Assembly: GCF_048544455.1 (NCBI RefSeq)
Contig: NC_133532.1
Coordinates: forward strand, 20,648,948-20,712,947
DNA from: Silene latifolia
Taxonomy: Eukaryota; Streptophyta; Magnoliopsida; Caryophyllales; Caryophyllaceae
Direction of reading: 5' to 3'
DNA: 64,000 nucleotides
Part shown: piece after piece, positions 11,771-21,657 of the stretch
How positions within the stretch are numbered: the stretch's first letter is position 1
How the letters are laid out: each line of letters opens with the position of its first letter
Notes under the pieces: model-generated
What the model saw: the letters and a program-made list of their open reading frames with translations, nothing else
What the model was told of the DNA's origin: nothing
Databases searched by the model: none
Translations under genes and position numbers: made by a program

Positions 11771-12714
11771 TAACTGAAGGTTCTTGCAAAATAATATCAC
11801 GTGTCGATTCCAAACAAAGTTCGGAAGTCGCCACTGGTTATCGTACTCATTCATATATTACCACTTCTAACCAAATATATCATACAGTCTTACCAAATAA
11901 GATTCACATCACATCATACTATCATGAACTTCACCCAACACGGTATACCTGCTACCGAGTCATCCATGCATGCAACTATCCCATTATATCATGTCTAAAC
12001 TTGTTTTACTACTTTATTAACAAATTTATACTCACGCTACTTTAAACACATAACTAACGACAAAATTCCATGCATTGTCCAAGTGTATTAGCAACATATT
12101 CAGGCTTCAACATAAACAAATTGTTCTACACGGATTAATCACCACACAAGCGAAAACTTTCAATCATTAAACATTGCATATGCCCATTACTATTTTGATA
12201 ATTCTTGTTATCATGCAACACTTCTTTAGCTATCATTATTACGGCTACTGTAAGACTTATAAACTCGTATAAAATCACCATCACAAACAACCTGGAACAA
12301 ACACCAACATTACCACATTCCATATCATAGCACACACCTTCTACTCTTTTCACACACTTCTATCGTATAAAACCTTCTACGTTTCTTATTATCATCACAT
12401 ACGCACCTTAACTTTACCACAAATTCACCATACACGATTCTAACGTAACTATTGTACCGATATTAACTTCAACAAAGACTCAACCACAAACAATTTTCAC
12501 ATAAACACCATACACTTTAAGCACATACTTACTGACTCCACATCCCCATACCCGGTGACTGGCTTATGCACAATGGGGCCAAGATCTTGAAATAAGGGCG
12601 CCTACTCACCCAAAATCTAGCATCAGCTGGGGCTCCCATTACACATACACCAGGTTCATTTTATTAGACCCACTACGTTCATTAGGTTCATTTGTTACAG
12701 GTTCCAAAATCGTC

Positions 12715-12726
12715 GCTCTGATACCA
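12715..12726 (-). other. Primer-binding site of element B (initiator Met tRNA)
   Basis: TGGTATCAGAGC on the minus strand, three bases inside the 5' LTR edge. Confidence 0.92.
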
Positions 12727-12729
12727 CTT

Positions 12730-14055
12730 TGTAACACCCCCATATACTGAGGAGCCTTAACCAGACCTTCCTTAGCATATAAAGGCATTACCATCTCGGT
12801 TGCCCGAGGTAAGTAATCATCAAAAGTCGATAAAAGAACAATTATAGTTATATTACACGTGTTACAACCAATTAACAAAATAAAGGTACAACTCGTCAGC
12901 TACACATTATCTCTATCATAACTCGTGACGACACACCCCTGCCAGGACTCCAGCTATCAACTACATCAACACCTGCTAAGACTGACTGCTCACCATAAGG
13001 GATCACAGCAGACACACAAACAAACAAGACAACCACACAAGGTCAGTAACTGAGACAAGACACTACATAAACCAACAACAATCGTCAACACAATACAAAC
13101 ACAACCAGTCACACACAATCATACCCACTCCAATCAATCTCCATCACCGACTGTCCACTGGACCAGCCCTGCCAGTGGGGGACCGCAACCGTTCACACAT
13201 AAGCTCCGCTCATCATACCGAGCGATAACCCTGTCCCATTAATGTGCACATCCCCTCCCGTGGCGGGTTCCACGGAGAGCGAAACTAGGGCGTGAAGCCA
13301 GTCCCGCAAGTGACTCCACTCAGCCGAGGACGCACCTCGAGAACCAGAGACAAACAATCACAGACAGCTGCAATACAACAACAACCAATAGAACAGCATA
13401 CACCAACCGATTACCATGTAACACAACCCCACAGTCACGACAACAATACAACAACGACACAACAGCCGACACACTAGACAAACAACAGAAACTGAGTAGG
13501 CGAACCTACCTTAAAGCGACTGCGACGATTCCATGTCCATACACGCAACACCCAGCAAACAAGCAACACCTATACACACAATATCATCATCTATCACTAC
13601 CATTCTAACCCTAACTGAAAAACAAAGATACGGATGATGATGACGACATACCTACATGAGGAAACCTGGCAAAGGACCGCTACCCGACTCAAGCTATGCA
13701 CCCCTAAGGCACAAGGACCTTCAAAGGCTCCCATGGAAGGCATATGGTGAAGGGAAGAGGAAGGAACGACATCTAGGTTTAGAAGGAAGAGGCGGAAATG
13801 ATTTGCGGTTTTAGGAAAACACAATTATAAACCCTCGCTGAAAAGACGCTACTCGATTGAGTAACTAACGTACTCGATCGAGTGGCCCCTACTCGATCGA
13901 GTATCCAAGCTACTCGATCGAGTAGCCTCTACTCTATCGAGGACCACCTACAACTCAAGACACAAGGTAACTATGGCACGTGATCCTAAGAACCACTACT
14001 GCTCCCAAGGTCGGTCAATGTTGGTCAACGGGTCCCTAAAAGCGCGGGTATTATA
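12730..14055 (-). repeat. 5' LTR of element B (1326 bp)
   Basis: A near-identical partner of 7973-9296. The right end reads TTATA where the partner has TTACA, so the terminal CA has mutated. Palindromes lie at about 13851-13945. Confidence 0.9.
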
Positions 14056-14410
14056 GGGACCTATTATGCATCGATACCACGCTAAAGACCCCATGGGTTG
14101 CGTTTCAGCCATGTCAAAGATAATATTTTCTGCTTCTTTTTGCAGGTACACCCGGACTTCTGTTGCTGTTATGAGGAGGAAGCGGAATTATGTCCACCTT
14201 ATCGAGTTTGACGCTCATTACCATCCACCGTTCAAGAAACTTCGCCTTGTTTTTTCGCTTGGAATTACTTGTACTGTTTCTTCTGTTACTTGGGTATCAA
14301 GTAGTTTTGGGGCTCTTTATGCCCCTTCTTTTGTATTTTGAAGTAACCTATGTACTCTCTACTAGTTTTATTTATGAAGTTCATTGTTGTAAAAAAAAAC
14401 TCAAATAGTA
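14056..14410 (+). other. Possible 3'-terminal exon remnant next to element B
   Basis: A pyrimidine tract ending TTTTTGCAG at about 14132-14145 looks like a splice acceptor. It is followed by about 64 open codons with unremarkable composition to a stop at 14341, then by AT-rich DNA with an A run that resembles a 3' UTR. I recognise no protein family. It could be the tail of a gene truncated by the retrotransposon, or chance. Confidence 0.2.
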
Positions 14411-14937
14411 AGAGTCAAGATTATTACTGAGTCTGAGTCTATGCGTAGAAGCCCATTGGGCCGTCAGCCGTCTAATGTATGTTTGTGATTATTGTTAGAG
14501 AAAGGCAACTATATGATGATGATTTTACTCCCTAAAACTATAGAGGATCATATTTTACACGATTGTATACTTTGAGATTCTAGCCATTTCATTTTATTGT
14601 CACTTTCCTTTCTAAAATTTTCGAAAAAATATTGTTTATCGCAATTTTTCTTTTGTCAAAACTCGAACTCCCACTATTAAACTCCTAAAAACGCCATTGT
14701 TTAGAACTCTTCAAAATGTTTTGTGTTCAAACTTTTTACTACCGACTCAACCCAAAAGTAACCCGTGTCCTAAAATGACTAACCAAAATGACCCAATCCA
14801 ACCAGAAATCTATAGCAAACCCAATATGACTCGTTTGAAAGTGAACCGACCAAGACCTGATGGCTGATGCAATTTGACCTATTTGTCAAGTCTCTTGAGG
14901 CAATTAGTTGCTCTTTCGGATACAATGGGCAGGATAT
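14411..14937. other. Intergenic, nothing recognised
   Basis: AT-rich sequence without a supportable ORF, repeat or RNA gene. Confidence 0.6.
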
Positions 14938-15086
14938 TGAATGGGCTGAAACCATATCCATATTCATATTAATATCCATGTCCATTTTCTATTTTTTCAT
15001 CAATCCATGAATGGGCTGAATTGCTGAAACCATATCCATATTCATATTAATATCCATGTCCATTTTCTATTTTTTCATCAATCCAT
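14938..15086. repeat. 70-bp tandem duplication
   Basis: The unit starting TGAATGGGCTGAA and ending CATCAATCCA occurs at 14938-15007 and again from 15008. The second copy has an extra ATTGCTGAA-type insert of about nine bases. Confidence 0.93.
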
Positions 15087-15089
15087 ATC

Positions 15090-15900
15090 CATATGCATGA
15101 CTGCATAAGGTGAAGCGGGTGAAATAGATATTCATGGGATATATTTTGCCTTAATAATTTTTCCTTTAATTTGTTCCTCAATTATTCTACGTGATTAACA
15201 AATCATAAACTCAAATGGAGTCAATTTTTAAGGCATAAAATATCCAAAAGGTAAGCATGAAATTGTTATCCTTATATGCTAAATTCTCATATCATCGTCC
15301 ATACTTTTCCTTGATAATTTTTCCTTTGTTCATCTATATTTATATTCTATCGTAAATTCACATGAATGTCATCATAAAACATGCTGTTTATATAAAACAA
15401 AATAAAATATGAGTACAAGTTACTATCTAGAAACGTAAGAGAAACAAGGAGAAAATAAAATAAGAATATAATAAACGAGTTGGTCAACTTAACCAAGAGT
15501 ATAATTTTCAATTAATAATTTAAACAAACTCGAAGTTTCCAAGGAATTGTTCTAATGGTGACCCATTAACAACAAAGTGACAAATCCATACATGTAATGA
15601 CACAAAACCTAATTTCGCAAACATTAACTAGTTTAATCGGTAAAGTTATAAAATAATACTCATAACCTGAGTTTAAACTCCATCAGCATTAAGATCGCTC
15701 TTATAAAATGATGCTCATAACCTAATTTAAATTAAAATACCTTATTTAATGTTAGTTTATACGTATATAATAACTGTTTTACACCAAACCTATTCAACAA
15801 AACTGTAAACATATTATCTCAAATTTTACCCTTTCTACATTTAAAATTTACAACATTGCATATCTCATTTAGACCAAAAAAAGAAAAAAAAAAAATTATG
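15090..15900. other. Intergenic / 3' flank of the 15901 gene
   Basis: AT-rich. The part nearest 15900 is the downstream flank of the minus-strand gene and holds A/T-rich stretches compatible with polyadenylation signals. Nothing else is seen. Confidence 0.5.
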
Positions 15901-16350
15901 TCAAGCATTTTCCTTGACGTATTCAATAGCTTCAAAGTAATTATTCCACATGTCAGAGACCAAAGTAACAAGCATCTCAGCAAAACCTTGAATAATCTCA
16001 GGAACATCCTTAAGCAAACTTTCTAAGGAACTCTTAGTTTGGTCCATTAAATCTCCTGCAGTAGATGTGCCCGACACAATTGTTTCAATTATCCCATCCT
16101 TAATTTTCTCAAATATTGCTGAGATTATCGTGGTAATCAACTCGATAATCAACTCGAAAATGTACTCAATTATCGAACGTAAGAATCCGGCTGCTTGCTC
16201 TAGGATACCCTTTGTAGCCTCACCTGGTACTTTGAATGCTTGGAACATTACTACGACGACATAAGCCGTCGTAGAGAAGATTACCTTGGTAATTATGTTT
16301 GTAATCGCGTTTATCGTGTAGAATACTAGATTAAAGAGGATTGCTACCAT
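15901..16350 (-). CDS. Small hydrophobic protein of unknown function (149 aa)
   Basis: An intact single-exon ORF with a start at 16350 and a TGA stop at 15901. Residues about 1-40 are strongly hydrophobic (a signal anchor or one to two membrane segments). The rest is rich in Ile, Val, Leu and Glu in amphipathic helices, with a second hydrophobic stretch near residues 62-83. A TATA-like element lies about 65-70 bp upstream. No known domain is recognised; small proteins of this kind occur in plant genomes as uncharacterised transmembrane proteins. The good codon structure, plausible promoter and lack of repeats around it support a real gene. A membrane location is an inference from composition. 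Confidence 0.68.
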   Translation of the reverse strand: MVAILFNLVFYTINAITNIITKVIFSTTAYVVVVMFQAFKVPGEATKGILEQAAGFLRSIIEYIFELIIELITTIISAIFEKIKDGIIETIVSGTSTAGDLMDQTKSSLESLLKDVPEIIQGFAEMLVTLVSDMWNNYFEAIEYVKENA

Positions 16351-16412
16351 GGTAATTGAGTAATTTGAAGATGTTAATTAGGATGAGAAACAAATAAAGA
16401 TGAAGAGGATGA

Positions 16413-16424
16413 AGTTTATAATAA
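16413..16424 (-). promoter_or_regulatory. TATA-like element of the 149-aa protein gene
   Basis: On the minus strand it reads TATTATAAACTTC, followed by a pyrimidine-rich leader (CCTCTTCATCTTT). The spacing implies a 5' UTR of about 30-40 nt. Confidence 0.5.
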
Positions 16425-16528
16425 CAATGTGATGTTTATGTTTGGTTTTTTGTACAAAGCAATGTTGTGTGTTTTGAAAGAAAGGTGTCAAGGGTGATGC
16501 AATAGAGATACATATAGTTATTTTTTTA

Positions 16529-16693
16529 CTCCCTCTGTTTTGGTTATTTGTTTGCTTATATTAAAATGAGATGTTTCAGCCAATTGTTTACTTTTTTTTC
16601 TTTTGGAAATGCCTTTGTTGATAGGCAATTATCCCATTTTTCTTGATCTTTGTACTAAAATCAAAGGTAAACAATTGAGCGGGACAGAAGAAG
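16529..16693. mobile_element. Stowaway-like MITE
   Basis: Ends CTCCCTCTGT... and ...ACAGAAGAAG form imperfect inverted repeats flanked by TA on both sides. About 165 bp. Confidence 0.7.
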
Positions 16694-16699
16694 TATTAG

Positions 16700-17548
16700 T
16701 ATTTTAAATTGATTGAGTCCATTGAAAATGATTTAGTAGGTTGGATCATATGGATTAATTAAGAGTAGTGGTTATCCTTGAATATTTTTTATAGATTGAT
16801 TAATAATATATATCTTGATTGTAAACCGGGTAGTTAGGAGACTGAGCAAATATACAAGGTCAAATTTTTAAGGCATAATCAATTCTATAATAATTGTACA
16901 TTTATACTTGGGTAAACAAAAACAATTACAACATCGTTTCAATTTTGTCCGGTTATAACCAAAGATAACATCAATCATAATTTTTCACTAACACACGTGG
17001 ACTCGTAACATGGAAGTATAATGTCAAAAAGAGATCACAATTTATTTTAATCAAAATATTTTTTTGCATTATTTATATCATCGTATGAATACTTCAGCTT
17101 ATTTATTATTCCATCGCAAATATATGTTTTTTATGGCCAAATGTAAGCTAATTTTAATCTACATGGCGAATAAAACTTTTGAGACTTTATTAAGTGGTTT
17201 AAAATAATATCTTAGGAAAATTTATGATTAAAATATTTTATAATCAATACTCCTTAGTCCTTATAATGTCTAATTCATCCATGCAAAAAAAAAAAATTAA
17301 AAAGATAAAATGGTTTAGTGGAAGTCTTCCTCAATTACAGGAATTGGGAGAAGTAAGATAAAGGGAGCGAGCCAATAAATGGGGACGTAGATGAGAGGAC
17401 AACACGTTAAGCAACGTCCGAGTTTACACTATGTATATTTCTTGCCGTGAAAGTTTGTAGTAAGTTGGTTGATGGAGGTTGACACTAGTAAGCTACTTCC
17501 AATCCTAGTATTTATTCCTTAACCACATTCTGAGTCTAATACGAAGTA
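16700..17548. other. Intergenic, nothing recognised
   Basis: AT-rich and without a supportable gene. An A run at about 17285-17297 is low complexity. Confidence 0.55.
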
Positions 17549-17556
17549 CTCTCTAG

Positions 17557-18019
17557 CTAGGTAGCACGGACACTTCTCCTAATCAGCCGTCCCGTGTCCG
17601 ATACCGTGTCGGACACCGACACTCCTCGGACACACGTCGAAACGTATCGGACACCTATAAAGTCGTGTCTAACTTTCTACATTTATTCGGGCACGTGTCC
17701 GACGCGTGTCCATGGTATTTCGGCCGTGTCCGACGCGTGTCCATGACATTTGGACATCATTGGGGTGAATGATGTTCTTTAAGCGTGAAATGAGTTGTCG
17801 AAAGAGATTGATTAAAAGATTCGTTTGGATAGTAAATGAAAATGAGTTATAATCAAGGCAAGTTTTAGTTTCACTTATTTAAATTTAATACCAAATACTT
17901 TTATAAAAATATATATTTTATTAAATTTATATAACGTGTCCCGTGTCCTAAATTTCAAGGGATGCCGTGTCACGTGTCTGTGTCGTGTCCGTGTCCGTGT
18001 CCGTTTTGGTGCTACCTAG
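17557..18019. mobile_element. hAT-type MITE with GTGTCCG-rich ends, 463 bp
   Basis: Inverted ends CTAGGTAGCAC / GTGCTACCTAG are flanked by a perfect 8-bp target duplication CTCTCTAG (17549-17556 and 18020-18027). The subterminal parts are full of repeated GTGTCCG / CGGACAC motifs. The 8-bp duplication points to the hAT superfamily. Other copies are at 55608-55830 and 57860-58359. Confidence 0.88.
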
Positions 18020-18070
18020 CTCTCTAGTAGTGTACACGAGAAACACACGGTTAAATTGATCACTTGATTG

Positions 18071-18536
18071 TAGACCTGGCAAAACGGGTCAACGGGTCGG
18101 GTTCGGATCGGATTAATTCGGGTCGGGTCAGTTTGGGTTTCTCATTGATTTCGGTTCACTCGGGTCAGGACGGGTCATTTCGGGTTTCGGGCCGTTTCGG
18201 GTTTGTTGGTCGGATCAGTTCCGGGTCAAGCGGGTCGGGTTGTTTCGGCTCGGGTCATTTTCGGGTCAATGATTAATAGAGGAATTGTCATTTCAAGTCT
18301 TTTCTGTTCAATTAGAGTTATATTTTGTTGGGTCATTTTCGGGTTTGGTGATTTCGGATCGGGTTATTTTCGGGTCAAGCCAATTCGGGTCAAGAAAGCT
18401 CGGGTCATGTTCGGGTCGGGTCGGGTCAATTCGGGTTTTCGAGTCACATTCGGGTGATGTAGTTCGGGTCATTTTGGGTCTCGGGTCAGCCTTTTCGGGT
18501 CGGGTCAATCGGGTCGGGTTGCTTTTGCCAGGTCTA
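18071..18536. mobile_element. hAT-type MITE rich in CGGGTC, 466 bp
   Basis: Inverted ends TAGACCTGGCAAAA / TTTTGCCAGGTCTA are flanked by a perfect 8-bp duplication CTTGATTG (18063-18070 and 18537-18544). The interior is a degenerate run of CGGGTC/TTCGGGTC motifs. Several open frames cross it only because of this composition. A related copy is at 53900-54143. Confidence 0.9.
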
Positions 18537-18584
18537 CTTGATTGGTCCAACTATCATTCGCCGGAAAATATTCTATGGCCCTGT

Positions 18585-18960
18585 GTTTTTTTTTTTTTTT
18601 TTTTCTAAAAAAAGTTAAATTGAATTGAACTGAATTTAATGAAGCTGAACTACTAAACTGAACTGATGTTGATGAAGTAAGAGTTAAGATCATGTTCTTT
18701 CTGCCTTAATTTCAGCTTATTTATGTTCAATTCAGCTATATTCAGTTCAATTCATCTTCATTTAGTTTAGTTATGTTTTATACAGCTCATCTCTTTACAA
18801 ATTAACTCTTACTACTTTAGTTCAGTTCAGCTCTTTTCAACCGAAAAAAAACATTGCCTTAATTTATGAAGAGATGAGTTGAATTGAACTCAACTGAACT
18901 GAGCTAAAAAGAAAGAAGATCAATACTTGAACAAGCGTTTTAAAGTTTGTGAATGAACCA
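18585..18960. repeat. GAACT/TTCAG-rich degenerate repeat
   Basis: A T run at about 18588-18604 is followed by scattered TGAACTGAA and TTCAGTTCA words on both strands. It may be an old relative of the tandem-repeat MITE that follows. Confidence 0.4.
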
Positions 18961-18982
18961 AGACCTTAGAGTCTTAGACTAT

Positions 18983-19375
18983 GGCTCTGTTCTTTTGGAC
19001 TGAAACTAATCGATCCGAATCGAATCGAACTTATAGGATCGAATCGAATCGAATCGAACTTATAGGATCGAATCGAATCGAACTTATAGGATCTCGAATC
19101 GAACTTATAGGATTTGAATCGAATCGAATCGAACTTATAGAATCGAATCGAACTTAAATTAAGTGAGGTATAGGATCTCGAATCGAACTTATAGGATCTG
19201 AACTGAATTGAACTGAACTTATAGGATCTGAACTGAACTTATAGGATCTGAACTGAACTGAACTTATAGGATCTGAACTGAACTTAACTTATAGGATCTG
19301 AACTGAATTGAACTGAACTTATAGGATCTGAAGTGAACTTAAATTAAGTGACTTTAAGTCCAAAAGAACAGGGCC
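18983..19375. mobile_element. MITE with an internal minisatellite, 393 bp
   Basis: Ends GGCTCTGTTCTTTTGGACT and its near-perfect inverse are flanked by TAT on both sides (18980-18982, 19376-19378). The interior is a tandem series of units of roughly 20-30 bp of the form (GAATC or GAACT)n + TTATAGGATC. The 3-bp duplication and G-rich ends suggest the Tourist/Harbinger group (inference). Confidence 0.82.
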
Positions 19376-19504
19376 TATGAACATCAACAATTTTCACAAT
19401 ATGAGTGTTATGATTGTTATATTAATATTTTTACCTTTTTCAGTCTTCTTTCACTTCAATAACACTACTCATAATTTAGACACTTCATTAATAACATTCT
19501 TATA

Positions 19505-19816
19505 CTCCCTCCAATTCACCATATTCTTCCCTATTTCCTAAAACGGATAATTCATGTTTTTTTCCTCTTTTTATTTTTGGTAACTTTTACTCTTATTTTA
19601 TTCATACCTCTCTCCTATCACCACACCCCACTCAACTCTTTTAATCCTATTTTATTCCTTACTTTAATATTTGTGGCCCTCAATTCATTATTTAACTCTT
19701 AAATATTCATCTCTCCCCTATCACCAAACTCCACCCAACTCTTTATCAATATAATACTCCATTCCTTAATCCTTGTGCCTAAACTAAAAAGGAAGAAAAT
19801 AGAGGATTGGAGGGAG
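19505..19816. mobile_element. Stowaway-like MITE, about 312 bp
   Basis: Ends CTCCCTCCAATTC... and ...GGATTGGAGGGAG are inverted and flanked by TA. The right TA overlaps the TAA target of the next element. Confidence 0.8.
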
Positions 19817-19819
19817 TAA

Positions 19820-20226
19820 GAGCATGAGCAATAAAGAGGATGGTATAATCCTCTTATTTGTTCTTTCACCCTCTTATTTTTTGACATATTACCATTTCTG
19901 TGGCTCACCTTCATTTTCACTATATTTATTCTCCTCCCTATATTTTTGTCCACAATAGAGAGGATCCTGTTATTCATCCTCTACCCATTTATATACATTT
20001 TAACTTCTTACAAAAGAAAAAAAAATAAAGGAAAATAATCCACATGAAAAAACATTATTAGATAGTTGGCACAAGGGTCAATGTTATACTTCCTCTAAAA
20101 GTATAGGAAGTAGAAAACATCCTCTTGCTAAGAGGATGTTCCATACATCTCCACAATAGAGAGGATCTCCTCTTACAGGAGAAAGAGTGTTAAGAGGAGA
20201 CTACATCTTCTCTATTGTGGGTGCTC
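19820..20226. mobile_element. Tourist/Harbinger-like MITE, 407 bp
   Basis: Ends GAGCATGAGCAATA... and ...TATTGTGGGTGCTC are flanked by TAA (19817-19819, 20227-20229), the typical Harbinger target. AGAGGATG words recur inside. A related half-copy lies at about 53630-53790. Confidence 0.85.
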
Positions 20227-20277
20227 TAACACTTATTTTTCACTATTTCCTATACCCCACCTTCTATATTCTCTTTA

Positions 20278-20456
20278 CCAATCGTTGGTTGGCGCAGTGG
20301 TAGCATGGGGCTGCGCTTGGTAGGGAGGTCTGCGGATCGATCCCCCACAACTGCGATTGGGAGGGGTTTAAATACCGTAATCCTTGGACACGCCCCGAAA
20401 TCCGGATTAGTCGGCCCAATGTGGTTCGGATTACCGGATGATTTAGACAAAAAAAA
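20278..20456 (+). mobile_element. tRNA-derived SINE
   Basis: A Pol III A box (TTGGCGCAGTGG, from 20289) and B box (GGATCGATCC, 20334-20343) are followed by a non-tRNA body and a short A tail (20449-20456). Long imperfect target duplications flank it: CCTTCTATATTCTCTTTA at 20260-20277 and a near match at 20457-20475. All the classic SINE parts are present. Confidence 0.9.
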
Positions 20457-20475
20457 CCTTTTATATTCTCTTTTA

Positions 20476-21334
20476 TACATTAATATTTAGGATTCTAATT
20501 ACTACGATTAAAATATAAATTATTTTGTTACTTTATAACCCACAAAATATAAAAATACTGTAAGAACTTTGGTAATTTGTAAAATCAAAACTTTGTGAGT
20601 TTTGATTTTGTGGAGAATTTGAGGTATTTCCAAAATTAGGGTTATTAAGATACATAATTATTTAAATGGTAAATTTTTAAGGAGTTATATGTGGTATTTT
20701 GGTTAGTATAAGTTACAGAGGAAATATATGGATTTTTTTGTGGATAAAAAATATATCAAGATTGATCTCTATTTATAGAGCATGAAAAATTATGACTATC
20801 CATGTAATTATTTTTTATTTTAATAAAGTTTTTTTTTTTATAAAAATAGAGTCATTACTAATTTGTTGTACATTTCCAACGGAAAGAAATCTGCTTCCAT
20901 TTTGCTTTTTACGTTGAAAAAAAATGGTCCAATTATATATAGACATGTGGCATGGGGGAGAGAGAAAGGGAGTGTCACAACCTTAGGTTGTTTTACAACA
21001 CACTTAAGATAATGTTGGGCACTAAATTTTGGTTTGATTATTTAATCAATATTTTTTGGTGATTTTTTTGTCATTTTGTGAAAAAAAAATCATTGTTAAA
21101 CATAGTCTTATGTGATTGGTACTCCGTGCCATATAAATATACAATCAATTATTAATAGAGAGGGAATAATGAATGAAAATTTGATCATAATGCTATTTAT
21201 ACTCCCAATAATCCCCATTTTTTTCGGTCTATTCACATTACCAATCCTATTTCTATTTTTAGAAAGTGTTTGTGGAGTTTAATTGTATGGTGGGGTGGTG
21301 TGTTTGTGTGATCTAAATTTAATTACAATAAGTC
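20476..21334. other. Intergenic, nothing recognised
   Basis: AT-rich, with no supportable ORF or terminal repeats. Confidence 0.5.
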
Positions 21335-21510
21335 TTGCTTGTAACGGACACTATCCGTTACAAGCTGAAGACGGATAGTGTCCTTCTCACAATAAGGCAA
21401 GTGGAAGGGCAAATGGGGGAAATGGAGCACCCTATGGATAGTGTCACTTACATATTGTGAGAAGAGCACTATCCGTCTTCAGCTTGTGGCGGATAGTGTC
21501 CGTCTTCAAT
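21335..21510. mobile_element. Foldback MITE (GACGGACACTATCC family), first copy
   Basis: Nearly the whole length is an imperfect inverted repeat: CTTGTAACGGACACTATCC at the left and its inverse at the right, with further nested inverted pieces. Related copies are at 34525-34708 and about 52965-53155. Confidence 0.7.
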
Positions 21511-21657
21511 GAAAATTTGTGATTTAATTATATGGATAAAATGGAAAAGTTACGTAGAATACGAGGGACTATAAAACTATTGACCGAGTATCATTTCTCA
21601 CTTTAAACTTTCGGGTGACATTGTTATATGTGCGCAGATCTCAGAACTATTACCAAA

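Larger units (their letters stand above)
10393..12729 (-). other. Long noncoding leader of element B
   Basis: These 2.3 kb between the primer-binding site (12715-12726) and the 310-aa ORF are AT-rich and hold no recognisable coding domain. A palindrome-bearing patch lies at about 11575-11770, and a GA-rich run at about 11500-11545. It may contain introns or packaging signals, but nothing in the sequence proves either. Confidence 0.6.
7664..14055 (-). mobile_element. Element B: tandem, non-autonomous LTR retrotransposon (internal-LTR-internal-LTR)
   Basis: There are two complete LTRs of one family, 7973-9296 and 12730-14055. The left one has a primer-binding site on its left (7958-7969) and a polypurine tract on its right (9297 on), so it serves as the 5' LTR of one internal region and the 3' LTR of another. 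The piece 7664-7972 is nearly identical to 12421-12729, confirming that a second copy of the internal region starts left of 7973 before being interrupted by element A. Unequal recombination between two copies, or LTR-LTR recombination, makes such tandems. The only sizeable ORF is at 9460-10392; no protease, RT or integrase is visible. Confidence 0.88.

Noticed and set aside
14066-14341. 91-aa plus-strand protein gene starting at 14066
   Set aside because: The ATG lies upstream of a strong splice-acceptor-like site and the N-terminal part has no coding character. Kept only as a weak exon remnant.
18064-18608. Overlapping open frames rich in Gly, Ser, Arg and Val
   Set aside because: They come from the CGGGTC composition of a hAT-type MITE and exist on both strands. 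There is no start context or domain.
20250-20490. Open frames of 61 and 76 aa on both strands
   Set aside because: They cover the SINE and its flanks; its Pol III promoter and target duplications explain the sequence.
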